From Euryhalocaulis sp050486445 (GTDB lineage Bacteria > Pseudomonadota > Alphaproteobacteria > Caulobacterales > Maricaulaceae): 64,000 nucleotides of DNA. Under the pieces are notes generated by a model that was given only the letters and a program-made list of their open reading frames with translations, did no database searches and was not told the DNA's origin. The stretch spans positions 1 to 64,000 of the forward strand of contig JBJHDH010000010.1 of assembly GCA_050486445.1 (NCBI GenBank), given 5' to 3'. Position 1 is the stretch's first letter. Each line of letters opens with the position of its first letter. A program made the position numbers and the translations under genes. Below are positions 23,491 to 32,140 of this stretch, in pieces.

Positions 23491-24885
23491 ATGCGGGGAA
23501 CGGGACTCTGGACGGTCCTTGCAGGATCGGCCGTGGCGGCGGCGCTGGGTGGAACTCAGGCCGCGGCGCAGGCCATGCCCGACATCGGCTTTGAAAGCGT
23601 GGGGCGCGGCTGGCCGCTGGCCGCCGACATCTATGACCATGAGGTGGTGGGCGCGACCGTGGTGCGGGGATTCGGGCAGGCCGCTGTGCCCAACCCGCCT
23701 TTTATCGGTCTGGCCCGCGACGGCGCGGCGCCGGAGGGCGTCGAGCCTTTGCCGGTGGACCTTTTCACCACCACGGATTTCTACGCCGATCGGGAATTGT
23801 GGTCCGATCCGCGCTATTTCCGCTGCAACAGCAATTTCACGCTGGAAAACGATATGTGGACCGGCTCGCGCCTGCTTTCCGGCGACGATCCCGCGACCGG
23901 TCCCTGGGGTCATTGCGAGCGCGACTATCCGCGTGAGGCCATTGTCAGCCCCTATGGATTTTCCTCCGCGCAGGACCATTACGAGGCGCTGCTGGAGGAG
24001 ACGCGCGGACGCGGCGGGCCGGACGAATACGACTATGCGGACTTTCCGGCGGCCGACTGGACCGGCGTCTATATGCATCCCGGCCGCCAGCCGGGGAACG
24101 AGAACTGGTACCGGCTGACACGCAATCAGGTTCCCACCATCCTTTCCCTGCTGACGCCGGAATATCAGGAACGGATGGTGCAGGAATCCTATCACCACGC
24201 GAGCACGAACGCGCCGCAATGGCCTTCGACCTATTGCTGGCCCGAGGGCTTCATGCGCCGCTGGCATTATGCCGCGACATGGGAGCATTACATCATCGCC
24301 ACGCCGGACATCGTGCAGATTCTGGCCGGCGTGGCGCGCAACTTCGTCACCAATGTCCATATCGGGCGCGAGTTTGTGATGGACGACGTGGCCGCCGGCG
24401 GCGTCCCCCGGATCGGCGCCGCGGTGCCGCGCTGGTATGGCGAGACTGTTGGCTTCTGGGATGGCGACACGCTGATTACCTGGACCTCCAACATCCAGGG
24501 ATGGATGGCGCACTCGGCCTTCGAGCATTCCAACAAAATGCAGTCGATCGAAATCTATACGCCAAACCGCGACGTGGACGGCAATTTCCTGGGCCTCAAT
24601 CACGAAGCCATTCTCTATGACGATGAGGCGCTGGCCGAGCCGGTGCGTATCGTGCGCAACTTCAACAAGATGGGCGGTTACCGCGACCAGACGCCCTATG
24701 TGTTTATCGAATGCGTGCAGACCATTTTCCCCGTGGCGGGGAACAACACGCCGCTGTCGCCCGGCGACACGTTTCAGTACACGGTCCCGGACATGTATGG
24801 GCGGCCCTGGGCCCGAATCTGGGAGCAGTATCACGAGCAGGGCATGGAACGGCCTGAAGAAGAGGATATGTTCAGCTTTGACTAG
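23491..24885 (+). CDS. Secreted protein of unknown function, paralog 3 of 3
   Basis: A 464-residue paralog, 38 nt after paralog 2, with GGGGAGGA before the ATG. The signal peptide ends at AAA/QAMPDIGFESVGRGW. It diverges most in the N-terminal half (an insertion-rich stretch around VVRGFGQAAVPNPPF) but keeps the four cysteines, WEHYIIATPDIVQILAG, NVHIGREFVMDD and ETVGFWDGDTLITWTSN, where the GDTL form of the motif is clearest. The C-terminus EEEDMFSFD is shared. The preceding gap holds a CCGGA-N8-TCCGG hairpin. Retained conservation in all three copies suggests related but distinct roles, for example three subunits or three ligand specificities; this is inference. Confidence 0.85.
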   Translation: MRGTGLWTVLAGSAVAAALGGTQAAAQAMPDIGFESVGRGWPLAADIYDHEVVGATVVRGFGQAAVPNPPFIGLARDGAAPEGVEPLPVDLFTTTDFYADRELWSDPRYFRCNSNFTLENDMWTGSRLLSGDDPATGPWGHCERDYPREAIVSPYGFSSAQDHYEALLEETRGRGGPDEYDYADFPAADWTGVYMHPGRQPGNENWYRLTRNQVPTILSLLTPEYQERMVQESYHHASTNAPQWPSTYCWPEGFMRRWHYAATWEHYIIATPDIVQILAGVARNFVTNVHIGREFVMDDVAAGGVPRIGAAVPRWYGETVGFWDGDTLITWTSNIQGWMAHSAFEHSNKMQSIEIYTPNRDVDGNFLGLNHEAILYDDEALAEPVRIVRNFNKMGGYRDQTPYVFIECVQTIFPVAGNNTPLSPGDTFQYTVPDMYGRPWARIWEQYHEQGMERPEEEDMFSFD

Positions 24886-24943
24886 GTTTTGGCGTCCAGC
24901 GGGGGCCGGCTGACCCGAACATGAACAAAAAGTATCTGGATCG

Positions 24944-24973
24944 TTGCGTTCCGTTCAGCGATTCAGGGATATA
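24944..24973 (+). promoter_or_regulatory. Possible promoter upstream of the DUF6152-like gene
   Basis: TTGCGT (24944-24949) and GATATA (24968-24973) are 18 nt apart in the 121-nt gap after paralog 3, about 34 nt before the start codon. A weak sigma70-type match, which could let the DUF6152-like gene be expressed separately. Confidence 0.3.
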
Positions 24974-25006
24974 CACTCCGGCCCAGGAGTGAGGGAGAAG
25001 ACGAAG

Positions 25007-25498
25007 ATGAACATCCGGCGCGGGACATGTATTCTCGCAGCGGCGCTGGCTGGCGCCGTGGCGGCGCCGGTGCAGGCACATCATTCCTTCTCGATCTTCA
25101 ACCAGGACGAGACTCTGGTCTTTACCGGGGTCGTGACCCGGGTGAATCCGGACGCCAACCATCTGCAGATTTTCTTCGCCGTGATGAATGACGAGCGGCG
25201 CAATGTGATCCGCGACGAAGGCGGCCAGCCGGTCGTCTGGGCCGTAGAGACGGTAGGGTCCGCCGCGGCGGCCCAACAGGGCATTTCGGTCAGCACCTTC
25301 CCCGCCGGCACGGTGTTCAGCGTGGCGCTGAACCCGCTGCGCAGCGGCGAGCCCGCCGGCCACCGTCAGGGGCCGCTGTTCAAGTGCCCGGTCGGCGAGA
25401 ACGGACGGCCGACGCCGCCCGCGGCCGGCCAGCATTGCGACACTGTGGAAGGCTTTACGCAGATCGGCGCTGGCGGCCTGCCCGACCCGACGCACTGA
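25007..25498 (+). CDS. Secreted DUF6152-like protein with His-His mature N-terminus
   Basis: A 163-residue protein with a signal peptide predicted to be cleaved after PVQA (residue 24), leaving mature HHSFSIFNQDETLVFTGVV. The HHSF start, the LVFTGVVTRVNPDANHLQI strand pattern and the later VFSVALNPLRSGEPAG match the DUF6152 family, which has no known function. The C-terminal part adds two cysteines (FKCPV and QHCDT) and a GPLFKCPVGENG stretch. A free N-terminal histidine next to another His could bind metal such as copper; this is speculation. The ribosome binding site GGGAGAAGACGAAG resembles that of paralog 1, in keeping with a shared module. Confidence 0.8.
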   Translation: MNIRRGTCILAAALAGAVAAPVQAHHSFSIFNQDETLVFTGVVTRVNPDANHLQIFFAVMNDERRNVIRDEGGQPVVWAVETVGSAAAAQQGISVSTFPAGTVFSVALNPLRSGEPAGHRQGPLFKCPVGENGRPTPPAAGQHCDTVEGFTQIGAGGLPDPTH

Positions 25499-25510
25499 GA
25501 CAGGCCAAGA

Positions 25511-25800
25511 GGCTCTCCCCCTGCGTAGCGGGGGATGCGCCCCGGCGCCTCGGACATGCCATACAATCCACAACCCTCATGCTGAGGGCGGCCCGGCATC
25601 CGGCAGGATGACGGGCCGTGTCTCGAAGCACGCTCCAGATTCCACCGCGCCCGCGTCACGATGGACCGTCCCTCGAGACGCGCGCTGCGCGCGCTCCTCG
25701 GGATGAGGGATGAGTATGGGAGAGAAGAATTTGATGCATAGGCGATCCCCTCCCCGCGCTGCGCGCAGGGAGGATCAACCGCACCTCATTCGGCAGACAG
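25511..25800. repeat. Dispersed modular palindromic repeat, copy in the middle of the secreted-protein module
   Basis: The 501-nt gap 25499-25999 has no gene. A C-rich hairpin module (CTCCCCCTGCGTAGCGGGGG) starts it; 25573-25646 is identical over 74 nt to 30022-30095 (starting ACCCTCATGCTGAGGGCGG, ending CAGATTCCACC); then comes a CTCGAGACGCGCGC-loop-GCGCTCCTCGGGATGAGG hairpin and a final CCCCTCCCCGCGCTGCGCGC-type module near 25748-25775. The remainder (25811-25999) is the leader of the membrane-protein genes. Confidence 0.8.
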
Positions 25801-25886
25801 GGAGGATCATTCCTGACACGGCCCCCGGCCCGGCGCGGCGACGCGACGCGCCGCGCCGCACCCCTGCGGCCTGAAACAGCTTTGCT

Positions 25887-25914
25887 GTAACGTGTTCCCG
25901 CGGGCGCCGTAACG
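25887..25914 (+). promoter_or_regulatory. Direct repeat GTAACG spaced 22 bp
   Basis: GTAACG occurs at 25887-25892 and 25909-25914, one site every 22 bp (about two helical turns), 86 nt before the first DUF6644-like gene. It is a possible binding site for a dimeric regulator; no partner is known. Confidence 0.3.
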
Positions 25915-25999
25915 GTTGCACGGCGCGTATCGGCTTGCACCCTGCCTCCGAGGGGGGCAAGCAGGGGGAAACCGGCCAGACAGACCGGGGGGAGGAAGC

Positions 26000-26521
26000 A
26001 TGATCGAGTTTGGCTCCTGGCTGCAGGGCACGCCCGTCAGCCTGACGATCCAGAGCGTTCCCTGGATTATCCCGCTGCTGCAATCCATCCATATCCTGAC
26101 CATCGGCGTGGTGTTCATCTCTATCCTGATGATCGCGCTGCGCGTCTTTGGCGCGGTCCGCGCGGACCAGAAATTTGGAACCGTCGCGCGGCGGTTCTGG
26201 CCGTGGATCGTCTATGGCCTGATCGTGATGGCGGTCACCGGCCTGCTGCTGATCGTCGCCGAGCCGGTGCGGCAATTCACCAGCACATCGTTCTGGCTGA
26301 AAATGGCGCTGCTGCTGATCGGCGTGCTGAGCGCGCTGGCCATCCGCCTGACGCTGGGCCGGGCGCGGCTGGACCCCGAATATGACCGCGCCTTCGGCGC
26401 CCGGTCGAAGACAGCGGCGGGCGCGGCCGTCGCGCTCTGGCTCGCCATCATCTTTCTGGGCCGCGCCATCGCCTATGACGTCGAAATCTGGGGGCCACTG
26501 TCGCTGGCCTGGCACGGCTAG
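26000..26521 (+). CDS. DUF6644-like inner-membrane protein 1
   Basis: A 173-residue polytopic membrane protein with four to five hydrophobic segments (IIPLLQSIHILTIGVVFISI, WIVYGLIVMAVTGLLLIV, FWLKMALLLIGVLSALAI, AAVALWLAIIFLGRAIAY). A conserved histidine in the first helix (SIHIL), the GLLLIVAEP turn, FWLKM and the LGRAIAYD end match the DUF6644 family, whose function is unknown. The start at 26000 follows GGGGGGAGGAAG, a strong ribosome binding site. It is 11 nt upstream of a second member of the family. I infer a link to the preceding DUF6152-like gene because these two families often occur together. Confidence 0.82.
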   Translation: MIEFGSWLQGTPVSLTIQSVPWIIPLLQSIHILTIGVVFISILMIALRVFGAVRADQKFGTVARRFWPWIVYGLIVMAVTGLLLIVAEPVRQFTSTSFWLKMALLLIGVLSALAIRLTLGRARLDPEYDRAFGARSKTAAGAAVALWLAIIFLGRAIAYDVEIWGPLSLAWHG

Positions 26522-26532
26522 GAGCGCGCGCG

Positions 26533-27120
26533 ATGGAACTGCTCCCCATGATCCAGACCATCGAGGGCTCCGGCGCCGGCGAATGGATGCGCACCTCGCT
26601 GACGGCGCTGCCTGTCATCAACGCGCTGCATGTGATGGCGCTGGCTGTCGTGTTCGGCACGATCTTTATCGTCGATCTGCGCCTGCTCGGCTTTCCCGAC
26701 ACGAAGCGGTCCTACCGCCTTACCTCGCACGAGCTTTTGCGCTGGACCTGGGCGGCGTTCGCCGTCGCCGCGATCACCGGCCTGCTGATGTTCGCGGCCA
26801 ACGCCACAACCTATGTGAACAACACCGCCTTCTGGCTGAAAATGGGCGCGCTGGTTCTGGCCGGGATCAATATGGCGGTCTTCCAGTTCCTGACCGTGCG
26901 CGGCGCGGGCAAATGGGACACCGGCCCGACGCCGCCGGCGGCGAGACTGGCGGGGCTGATCTCCATCGCGCTGTGGACTTCGGTGATTTTCTTCGGCCGC
27001 TGGATCGGCTTCACCAAAGGCTATGATTTCGGCGTTCCCGAAGATCTGGACCTGGACTTCGATTTCGATTTCAGCGCGCTGGAGCCGGCCTTCGCCTTGC
27101 TGCCGGGAAGCCTGCTTTAG
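26533..27120 (+). CDS. DUF6644-like inner-membrane protein 2
   Basis: A 195-residue paralog of the preceding gene, with the same pattern: LPVINALHVMALAVVFGTIF (with the conserved His), LRLLG, a GLLMFAANATTY turn, FWLKMGALVLAGINMAVF, and LWTSVIFFGRWIGF. It differs by an acidic, phenylalanine-rich C-terminal tail (DLDLDFDFDFSALEPAF), probably cytoplasmic or periplasmic and unusual for the family. The two proteins may form a heterodimer. Its stop overlaps the end of the convergent TM2-domain gene by 4 nt. Confidence 0.82.
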   Translation: MELLPMIQTIEGSGAGEWMRTSLTALPVINALHVMALAVVFGTIFIVDLRLLGFPDTKRSYRLTSHELLRWTWAAFAVAAITGLLMFAANATTYVNNTAFWLKMGALVLAGINMAVFQFLTVRGAGKWDTGPTPPAARLAGLISIALWTSVIFFGRWIGFTKGYDFGVPEDLDLDFDFDFSALEPAFALLPGSLL

Positions 27121-27440
27121 GACGGGTTGGCGGCCGGAGGCGGCTGCGCCTGTCCCAGCGCCTGTATCGTGAGTTGCTGGCGCAGCTTTTCCCGCTCTTC
27201 CCTCGCGATGCCGGGGATCAGGAACAAATCCACGATAGCCCAGATGACAGTGACGAGAAGACCGATGATCGTAATCGTCAGGATCAACATGGCGACGGCT
27301 GTGCCAATTCGCCCCAGATAGAAGCGGTGCGCACCAAACGGCCACAGAAAGAACCAGAACAGATAGGCGAGCACGACGCTCTTGCCCTCATTGGTTATTC
27401 TCTGCTCGATGAGAAGCTGCTGATTGATGTCGAGCGCCAT
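27117..27440 (-). CDS. TM2-domain protein
   Basis: A 107-residue small membrane protein with a TM2 domain: SVVLAYLFWFFLWPFGAHRFYLGR (seen in two parts, with the GAHRFYLG signature) and a second helix MLILTITIIGLLVTVIWAI followed by DLFLIPGI. An N-terminal cytoplasmic helix and a polar Gln/Pro-rich tail flank it. Function unknown. The start at 27440 is preceded by GGGGGGAAATC; the frame is open upstream but that part overlaps the acyl-CoA dehydrogenase gene and looks untranslated. Confidence 0.88.
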   Translation of the reverse strand: MALDINQQLLIEQRITNEGKSVVLAYLFWFFLWPFGAHRFYLGRIGTAVAMLILTITIIGLLVTVIWAIVDLFLIPGIAREEREKLRQQLTIQALGQAQPPPAANPS

Positions 27441-27493
27441 GATTTCCCCCCGCGCCATTCCTGCCCGAACCCTGCGCCTGACGGGCCGCTGGA

Positions 27494-29218
27494 TCAAGCG
27501 GGCGGAGGAAAAACGTCCGGCGCGGCCAGCAGGGCGTTCACTCTTTTCCCCAGCATGACCGCCTCGCCGCCATAATAGGCGGCGAAGAAGCGGGCGAGCG
27601 CCTGCTTGCGCGCCAGCACGGAATCCGCCGGAGCGTCCGCCCCGGCCATAAGCAACCACATCCAGCAGAGACAGGTGTGCGCCGTCAGCTCCAGAAACGG
27701 CCAGGCCGCGGCCAGCGCCTGCGCATCTTCTGGCGCCGCCAGCACTGCCTGCGCCGCGCCGGCCAGTTCCGTCCGCGCGGTCTCCAGCGCCACATGGATG
27801 GCGGCGGCCTCCCCCCGCCCCGCCAGCCGGGCAAGATCGGCGGCGATCCGGGCGTCCAGCGCTGCGAAGCCCGCGCCGCCGTCCTTGCGCAATTTGCGCA
27901 TGGCGAGATCGGCGGCCTGCACGCCGTTGGCGCCTTCATAGAGCGACAGCACGCGCGCCTCGCGCAGGAACCGCTCGGCGCCAGATTCCCGGATATAGCC
28001 GTGACCGCCGAAAACCTGCACGCCCATGCTGGCGACGGTGAACGCCATCTCTGACAGGCCGGCCTTGCAGACCGGGGTAAGCAGCGCGGCGAGGCGCGCG
28101 GCTTCCGCATCGCCCTCCTCCGCCATGACGATCTGGCGCGCGGTTTCCATCGCCAGCGCCCGGCCGCCCTCGGTCAGCGCCGCCATGATGGAGAGCATCC
28201 GCCGCACGTCCGGATGCGCGGCGATGGGCGCCGGGCCGCTCACGCCCTCGGCTTTGCCCTGTCTGCGTTCCTGCGCATAGGCGCGAGCATGGGACGCGGC
28301 GGAGGCGGCCAGACCGGCGGCGGAAAGTCCGACATCCAGCCGCATCTCGTTCAGCATGGCGAACAGCACGGCGAGGCCTGAATTCTCCGCGCCGATCAGC
28401 GTTGCTTCCGCACTATCGAATTCCAGCACGCAGGTCGGCGACCCGGAGAGTCCGGTCTTGTGCTCCAGCGACAGCGCACGCACGCCGTTGGGCGCGCCCG
28501 GCGTTCCGTCCGCGTCCATCTTGCGCGCCGGAACCAGAAACAGGCTGAGTCCGCGCGTGCCCTCCGGCGCACCGGAAATCCGCGCCAGCGTCACGTGCAG
28601 AATCTGCTCTGTCAGATCGTGATCGCCGTTGGAGATGAAAATCTTGGTTCCGCTGAGCGCGTATGCGCCGCCGCCGAGCGGGACAGCCTTTGTGCGGATC
28701 AGCCCGGCGTCGGTGCCGGCCTGCGCCTCTGTCATGGCGATGGTCGCCGCCCATTCGCCGGAGGCCAGTTTCGGCAGGCACAAAGTTTTTGTCGCCTCGT
28801 CCGCATGCGCGGCCAGCAACGCGGCGCAGGCGCGCGAACCGCCGGGCAGCATGGCGAAGCTGAGATCGGCGGCGGCCAGCATGGCGGTGACCGCCGCCTG
28901 AACCGGCGCGGGCGCGCCCATGCCGCCATATTGCTGTGGCGCGGCGAGACCCTGCCAGCCGGCCTCACACCATTCCGTATATGCCGCACGCCAGCCGGGC
29001 GCGGTGACGACGCGCCCGTTTTCCAGCCGCGCGCCGATTGTGTCGGAGGCTTCGGCCAGCGGCGCGATCCTGTCCGCGATGAAGCGCGCCGCCTCGTCCA
29101 GCACCTGCGCGGCGGTGTCGATGTCGAAATCAGCGTGACCGGAAGATTCCGGCAATGGCGAAACATGCCGCAGCAGCCAGATGAAATCCTCAGCCGCCGG
29201 GTCGAACGCGGACGCCAC
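27494..29218 (-). CDS. Acyl-CoA dehydrogenase (DmdC/FadE-like, with C-terminal domain)
   Basis: A 574-residue FAD-dependent acyl-CoA dehydrogenase. It has the N-terminal helical domain, the middle beta-domain (AATIAMTEAQAGTDAG, GTKIFISNGDHD), the C-terminal helical domain with QVFGGHGYIRESGAERFLR, and the catalytic glutamate in LSLYEGANGVQAADL. The extra C-terminal domain of about 130 residues and the YEGANGVQA form place it in the subgroup that includes 3-methylmercaptopropionyl-CoA dehydrogenase (DmdC), but many members act on other acyl-CoAs. It uses a GTG start that shares one base with the stop of the preceding dehydrogenase gene (TAGTG), suggesting coupling. Confidence 0.9.
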   Translation of the reverse strand: MASAFDPAAEDFIWLLRHVSPLPESSGHADFDIDTAAQVLDEAARFIADRIAPLAEASDTIGARLENGRVVTAPGWRAAYTEWCEAGWQGLAAPQQYGGMGAPAPVQAAVTAMLAAADLSFAMLPGGSRACAALLAAHADEATKTLCLPKLASGEWAATIAMTEAQAGTDAGLIRTKAVPLGGGAYALSGTKIFISNGDHDLTEQILHVTLARISGAPEGTRGLSLFLVPARKMDADGTPGAPNGVRALSLEHKTGLSGSPTCVLEFDSAEATLIGAENSGLAVLFAMLNEMRLDVGLSAAGLAASAASHARAYAQERRQGKAEGVSGPAPIAAHPDVRRMLSIMAALTEGGRALAMETARQIVMAEEGDAEAARLAALLTPVCKAGLSEMAFTVASMGVQVFGGHGYIRESGAERFLREARVLSLYEGANGVQAADLAMRKLRKDGGAGFAALDARIAADLARLAGRGEAAAIHVALETARTELAGAAQAVLAAPEDAQALAAAWPFLELTAHTCLCWMWLLMAGADAPADSVLARKQALARFFAAYYGGEAVMLGKRVNALLAAPDVFPPPA

Positions 29219-29955
29219 TACAGACTCTCGTCCAGCCTGCGCGCGGCGTCAAAAAATTCCCGCCGCACCGCGCCGGCATAGGGGTTCATCTGCTCAATGG
29301 CGCGGAACAGCTCGTCGCTGTCGTGCTTCAGCAGGGCGGCGGACTTCATCATCAGGTCGAAGCTCTCGGTGGTGAAAGGCTGCGGCTCCGCGTTCATGCG
29401 CGACAGCACCTTGGCGACCAGATGGGTCAGGCCCTGCACCACCGCCATTGCGCGGTCGTGCGCCTCCGGCGTCGACTCGCACACGCGCAGGCCGAGCTTT
29501 TCCTCCAGAAAGCCGCGCACCGGGGTGAGGTCGCCGCCATTATCCGGGCACAGCACAATCTGATGCCCGGCGATTCCGTCATGCGCGCTTTCCGGGCCGA
29601 ACAGCGGGTGCGCACCGACCAAGCGGATATGCGGCGGCAACAGCCGGCGCATTGTCTCCATCGGCCGCACCTTGACCGAGCAGACATCCAGCACCAGCGC
29701 GCCTTCGCTCAAGAGCGGCGCGATCTGCTCGCAGACCTGTTCCAGCGCCTGGACCGGCATGGAAAGCACCACGACCGGAGCGCCGGCGGCCTCTTTCAGC
29801 GAGACGGACTCCACCCCCAGCGCGGCGGCGCGCGCCGCTGTCTCCGGCGCCGGATCGTAAGCGCGCACGGCGAAATGCGGCGCAAGATGACGCGCGGCCA
29901 GCTGGCCGAACGCCCCCAGGCCGATCAGCCCCAATGGTTTGCGCGTCTCGCTCAT
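29218..29955 (-). CDS. Prephenate/arogenate dehydrogenase family protein
   Basis: A 245-residue NAD(P)-dependent dehydrogenase of the TyrA family, which makes tyrosine precursors. The Rossmann motif GLIGLGAFGQLAARHL is at the N-terminus; VLDVCSVKVRPMETM and the substrate-binding HPLFGPESAHDG are typical, as is GLTHLVAKVL. At 245 residues it lacks any C-terminal ACT or chorismate mutase domain, matching short arogenate-type enzymes. It is upstream of the acyl-CoA dehydrogenase gene with a 1-nt overlap, an odd pairing in metabolic terms. Confidence 0.85.
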   Translation of the reverse strand: MSETRKPLGLIGLGAFGQLAARHLAPHFAVRAYDPAPETAARAAALGVESVSLKEAAGAPVVVLSMPVQALEQVCEQIAPLLSEGALVLDVCSVKVRPMETMRRLLPPHIRLVGAHPLFGPESAHDGIAGHQIVLCPDNGGDLTPVRGFLEEKLGLRVCESTPEAHDRAMAVVQGLTHLVAKVLSRMNAEPQPFTTESFDLMMKSAALLKHDSDELFRAIEQMNPYAGAVRREFFDAARRLDESL

Positions 29956-30004
29956 CAGCGGGTGTTTCGCAGGGGAAACGGGTCACGGCAAGTGGCGATG
30001 ATCC

Positions 30005-30246
30005 TGCCCCTACCACCCACCACCCTCATGCTGAGGGCGGCCCGGCATCCGGCAGGATGACGGGCCGTGTCTCGAAGCACGCTCCAGATTCCACCAGCGT
30101 CCGCGTCACGCTGGATCGTCCCTTGAGACGCCCCGCCAGTATCCCACAGGGATACAGGCGGGGCTCCTCGGGATGAGGGCTGAGGTTGGGAAATAAATCC
30201 GATATGAAGTTGTCCCCCTCCCCCGCGCTACGCGCAGGGAGGATCA
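30005..30246. repeat. Dispersed modular palindromic repeat, copy between tyrA-like and ABC exporter genes
   Basis: Contains the 74-nt stretch identical to 25573-25646 (here 30022-30095), then a hairpin module whose loop is enlarged with a second palindrome (CCCCGCCAGTATCCC, then GGGATACAGGCGGGG) before CTCCTCGGGATGAGG, and a C-rich end (CCCCCGCGCTACGCGCAGGG). No gene in this 291-nt gap. Confidence 0.8.
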
Positions 30247-32100
30247 CTATTCCGCGGCTTCGATGCGGTCCGGGGCGGCGCCGGGGGCGGCGGCGGCCTC
30301 GGCCTGACGCTTCCACATCGTGGCGTAGAGACCGCCGGCGCGGACCAGTTCGGCATGGGTTCCGGCCTCTGCGATGCGGCCATTATCCATCACGAAAATC
30401 CGGTCAGCTCCGGCGATGGTGCTGAGCCGGTGCGCCACGGCGATGGTGGTGCGGCCGCGCGCGGCCTCGCCCAGCGCCGCCTGCACTTCCGCCTCGGTAT
30501 GGGAGTCGAGGCTGGAGGTCGCCTCGTCCAGCACCAGGATTTTCGGATCGCGCAGAATGGCGCGCGCCACGCCGACGCGCTGTTTCTCGCCGCCGGAGAG
30601 TTTCAGCCCGCGCTCGCCGACGCGCGTCTCCAACCCCTTTGGCAGCGCACGGACGAAATCGCCAAGCTGCGCGCGCTCGAACGCCGCCATCAATTCATCT
30701 TCCGTCGCTTCGGGCCGGGCATAGGCGACATTCTCGCGCAGCGTGTCGTTGAACAGCACGACTTCCTGCGGCACCAGGCCGAGCGCGGTGCGCAGCGAAT
30801 CCTGCGTCACGCCGCGAATATCCTGCCCGTCGATCAGGATGCGGCCCGATTGCGGATCGAAGAAACGGAACAGCAGACGCAGCAGGGTCGACTTGCCCGC
30901 CCCGCTCGGCCCGACCAGACCGATGAACGATCCGGCGGGAATGGTGAGGCTGATATCTTCTACCCCGCCGGTGCGGCCCTCATGGGTGAAACCGGCGTGC
31001 TCGAACCGCACCTCACCCTGCGCGGCGCGCAGGGGAAGCGCATCCGGCGCATCGGCGACCTCCGGCTCTATCTCTAGCACGCCGAACAGGCGCTCCATAT
31101 CCACCGCGCCCTGTTTGATCTCGCGATAGGCCCAGCCGAGAATGTTCAGCGGCCCATAGACATTCATCAGGATCAGCGTCACCGCCGCCACGTCGCCGGG
31201 CTGCAACCGGCCCTGAAACGCCCAGATGCCGGCCAGCAGCGCCATCGCCAGAATGCCGGCGTTCATCACAAAGGCCTGAAGCGCGTTCAGCGCCGCCAGC
31301 GAGGCCTGACTCTTCGCCGCCGCCTGCGCATAGGCGGTGCGCACCGTGTCGTAACGCGCGGTCTCCCGCTCCTCCGCCGCGAAGGCTTTCACCGTCTCGA
31401 AATTCATCAGCGCGTCGACGGCGCGGGCGCTGGCCTCGTTATCTGCGTCGTTCATCACCCGGCGCAGCTTCAGCCGCCATTCGGTGAGGGCGAAGGTGCT
31501 GACCGCGTAAAGCGCGACGCTGGCCACCGCGATCAGCGCGAACGGCCAGCCATAGCGCAGGGTCAGCACGATGGCGGCCAGAGTCAGCTCCACAATCGTC
31601 GGCGCGATGTTGAACACCAGAAAGCGCAGCAGGAAGTCGATGGCCGAGCTGCCGCGGTCGATAACGCGGCTGATCGCGCCGGTGCGCCGCGACTGATGAA
31701 AGCGCAGCGACAGCGAATGCACATGCGCGAAGGCGCGCACGGCGGTCAGGCGTTGCGCATCCTGGCTGACCCGCGCGAAGAAGCCGTCGCGCAGATATGG
31801 CAGGCCGGTGGAAAGAAAGCGCGCGAGCGCATAGGCGAGGATGGTCAGCGCGAAGACGGCCGCCGCGCCTTCAACCGCGCCATCCACGATCAGATTGATG
31901 GCGTCGCCGAACAGGACCGGCGCGGCCACCGCCAGAAGCTTGGCGAGGATGGTGACGGCCAGCGCCGCGATCATCAGCCCGCGCCAGCGCCGCATCTCCG
32001 GCATGGCCATAATGGCCAGCAGCCGCGCCAGCGCATGGCCTACGCCGGTGCGGGCGGCGGGCAGGTCTTCGTCGTCAGGGTGTCCGCGATGTCTGGCCAT
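30247..32100 (-). CDS. Atm1-type ABC exporter (fused permease and ATPase)
   Basis: A 617-residue half-transporter. The N-terminal membrane domain (about residues 40-340, six helices) includes HVHSLSLRFHQSRRTGAIS, a segment characteristic of the Atm1/HMT1 (heavy-metal, glutathione-conjugate) family. The nucleotide-binding domain has Walker A GPSGAGKST near 400, the signature LSGGEKQRVGVARA near 502, Walker B ILVLDEATSSLDS near 523 and the switch histidine in IAVAHRLSTI. It should work as a homodimer in the inner membrane, exporting glutathione-linked sulfur or metal species. It stands alone between two repeat-filled gaps. Confidence 0.9.
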   Translation of the reverse strand: MARHRGHPDDEDLPAARTGVGHALARLLAIMAMPEMRRWRGLMIAALAVTILAKLLAVAAPVLFGDAINLIVDGAVEGAAAVFALTILAYALARFLSTGLPYLRDGFFARVSQDAQRLTAVRAFAHVHSLSLRFHQSRRTGAISRVIDRGSSAIDFLLRFLVFNIAPTIVELTLAAIVLTLRYGWPFALIAVASVALYAVSTFALTEWRLKLRRVMNDADNEASARAVDALMNFETVKAFAAEERETARYDTVRTAYAQAAAKSQASLAALNALQAFVMNAGILAMALLAGIWAFQGRLQPGDVAAVTLILMNVYGPLNILGWAYREIKQGAVDMERLFGVLEIEPEVADAPDALPLRAAQGEVRFEHAGFTHEGRTGGVEDISLTIPAGSFIGLVGPSGAGKSTLLRLLFRFFDPQSGRILIDGQDIRGVTQDSLRTALGLVPQEVVLFNDTLRENVAYARPEATEDELMAAFERAQLGDFVRALPKGLETRVGERGLKLSGGEKQRVGVARAILRDPKILVLDEATSSLDSHTEAEVQAALGEAARGRTTIAVAHRLSTIAGADRIFVMDNGRIAEAGTHAELVRAGGLYATMWKRQAEAAAAPGAAPDRIEAAE

Positions 32101-32140
32101 CGCGCCCTAAATGGGGCGCCGCGCGGCGAAAGCAAAGCGG

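Noticed and set aside
25511..25800. Intergenic repeat considered as an insertion-sequence remnant
   Set aside because: No transposase fragment or flanking target duplication is visible; the modules are short palindromes shared with other gaps.
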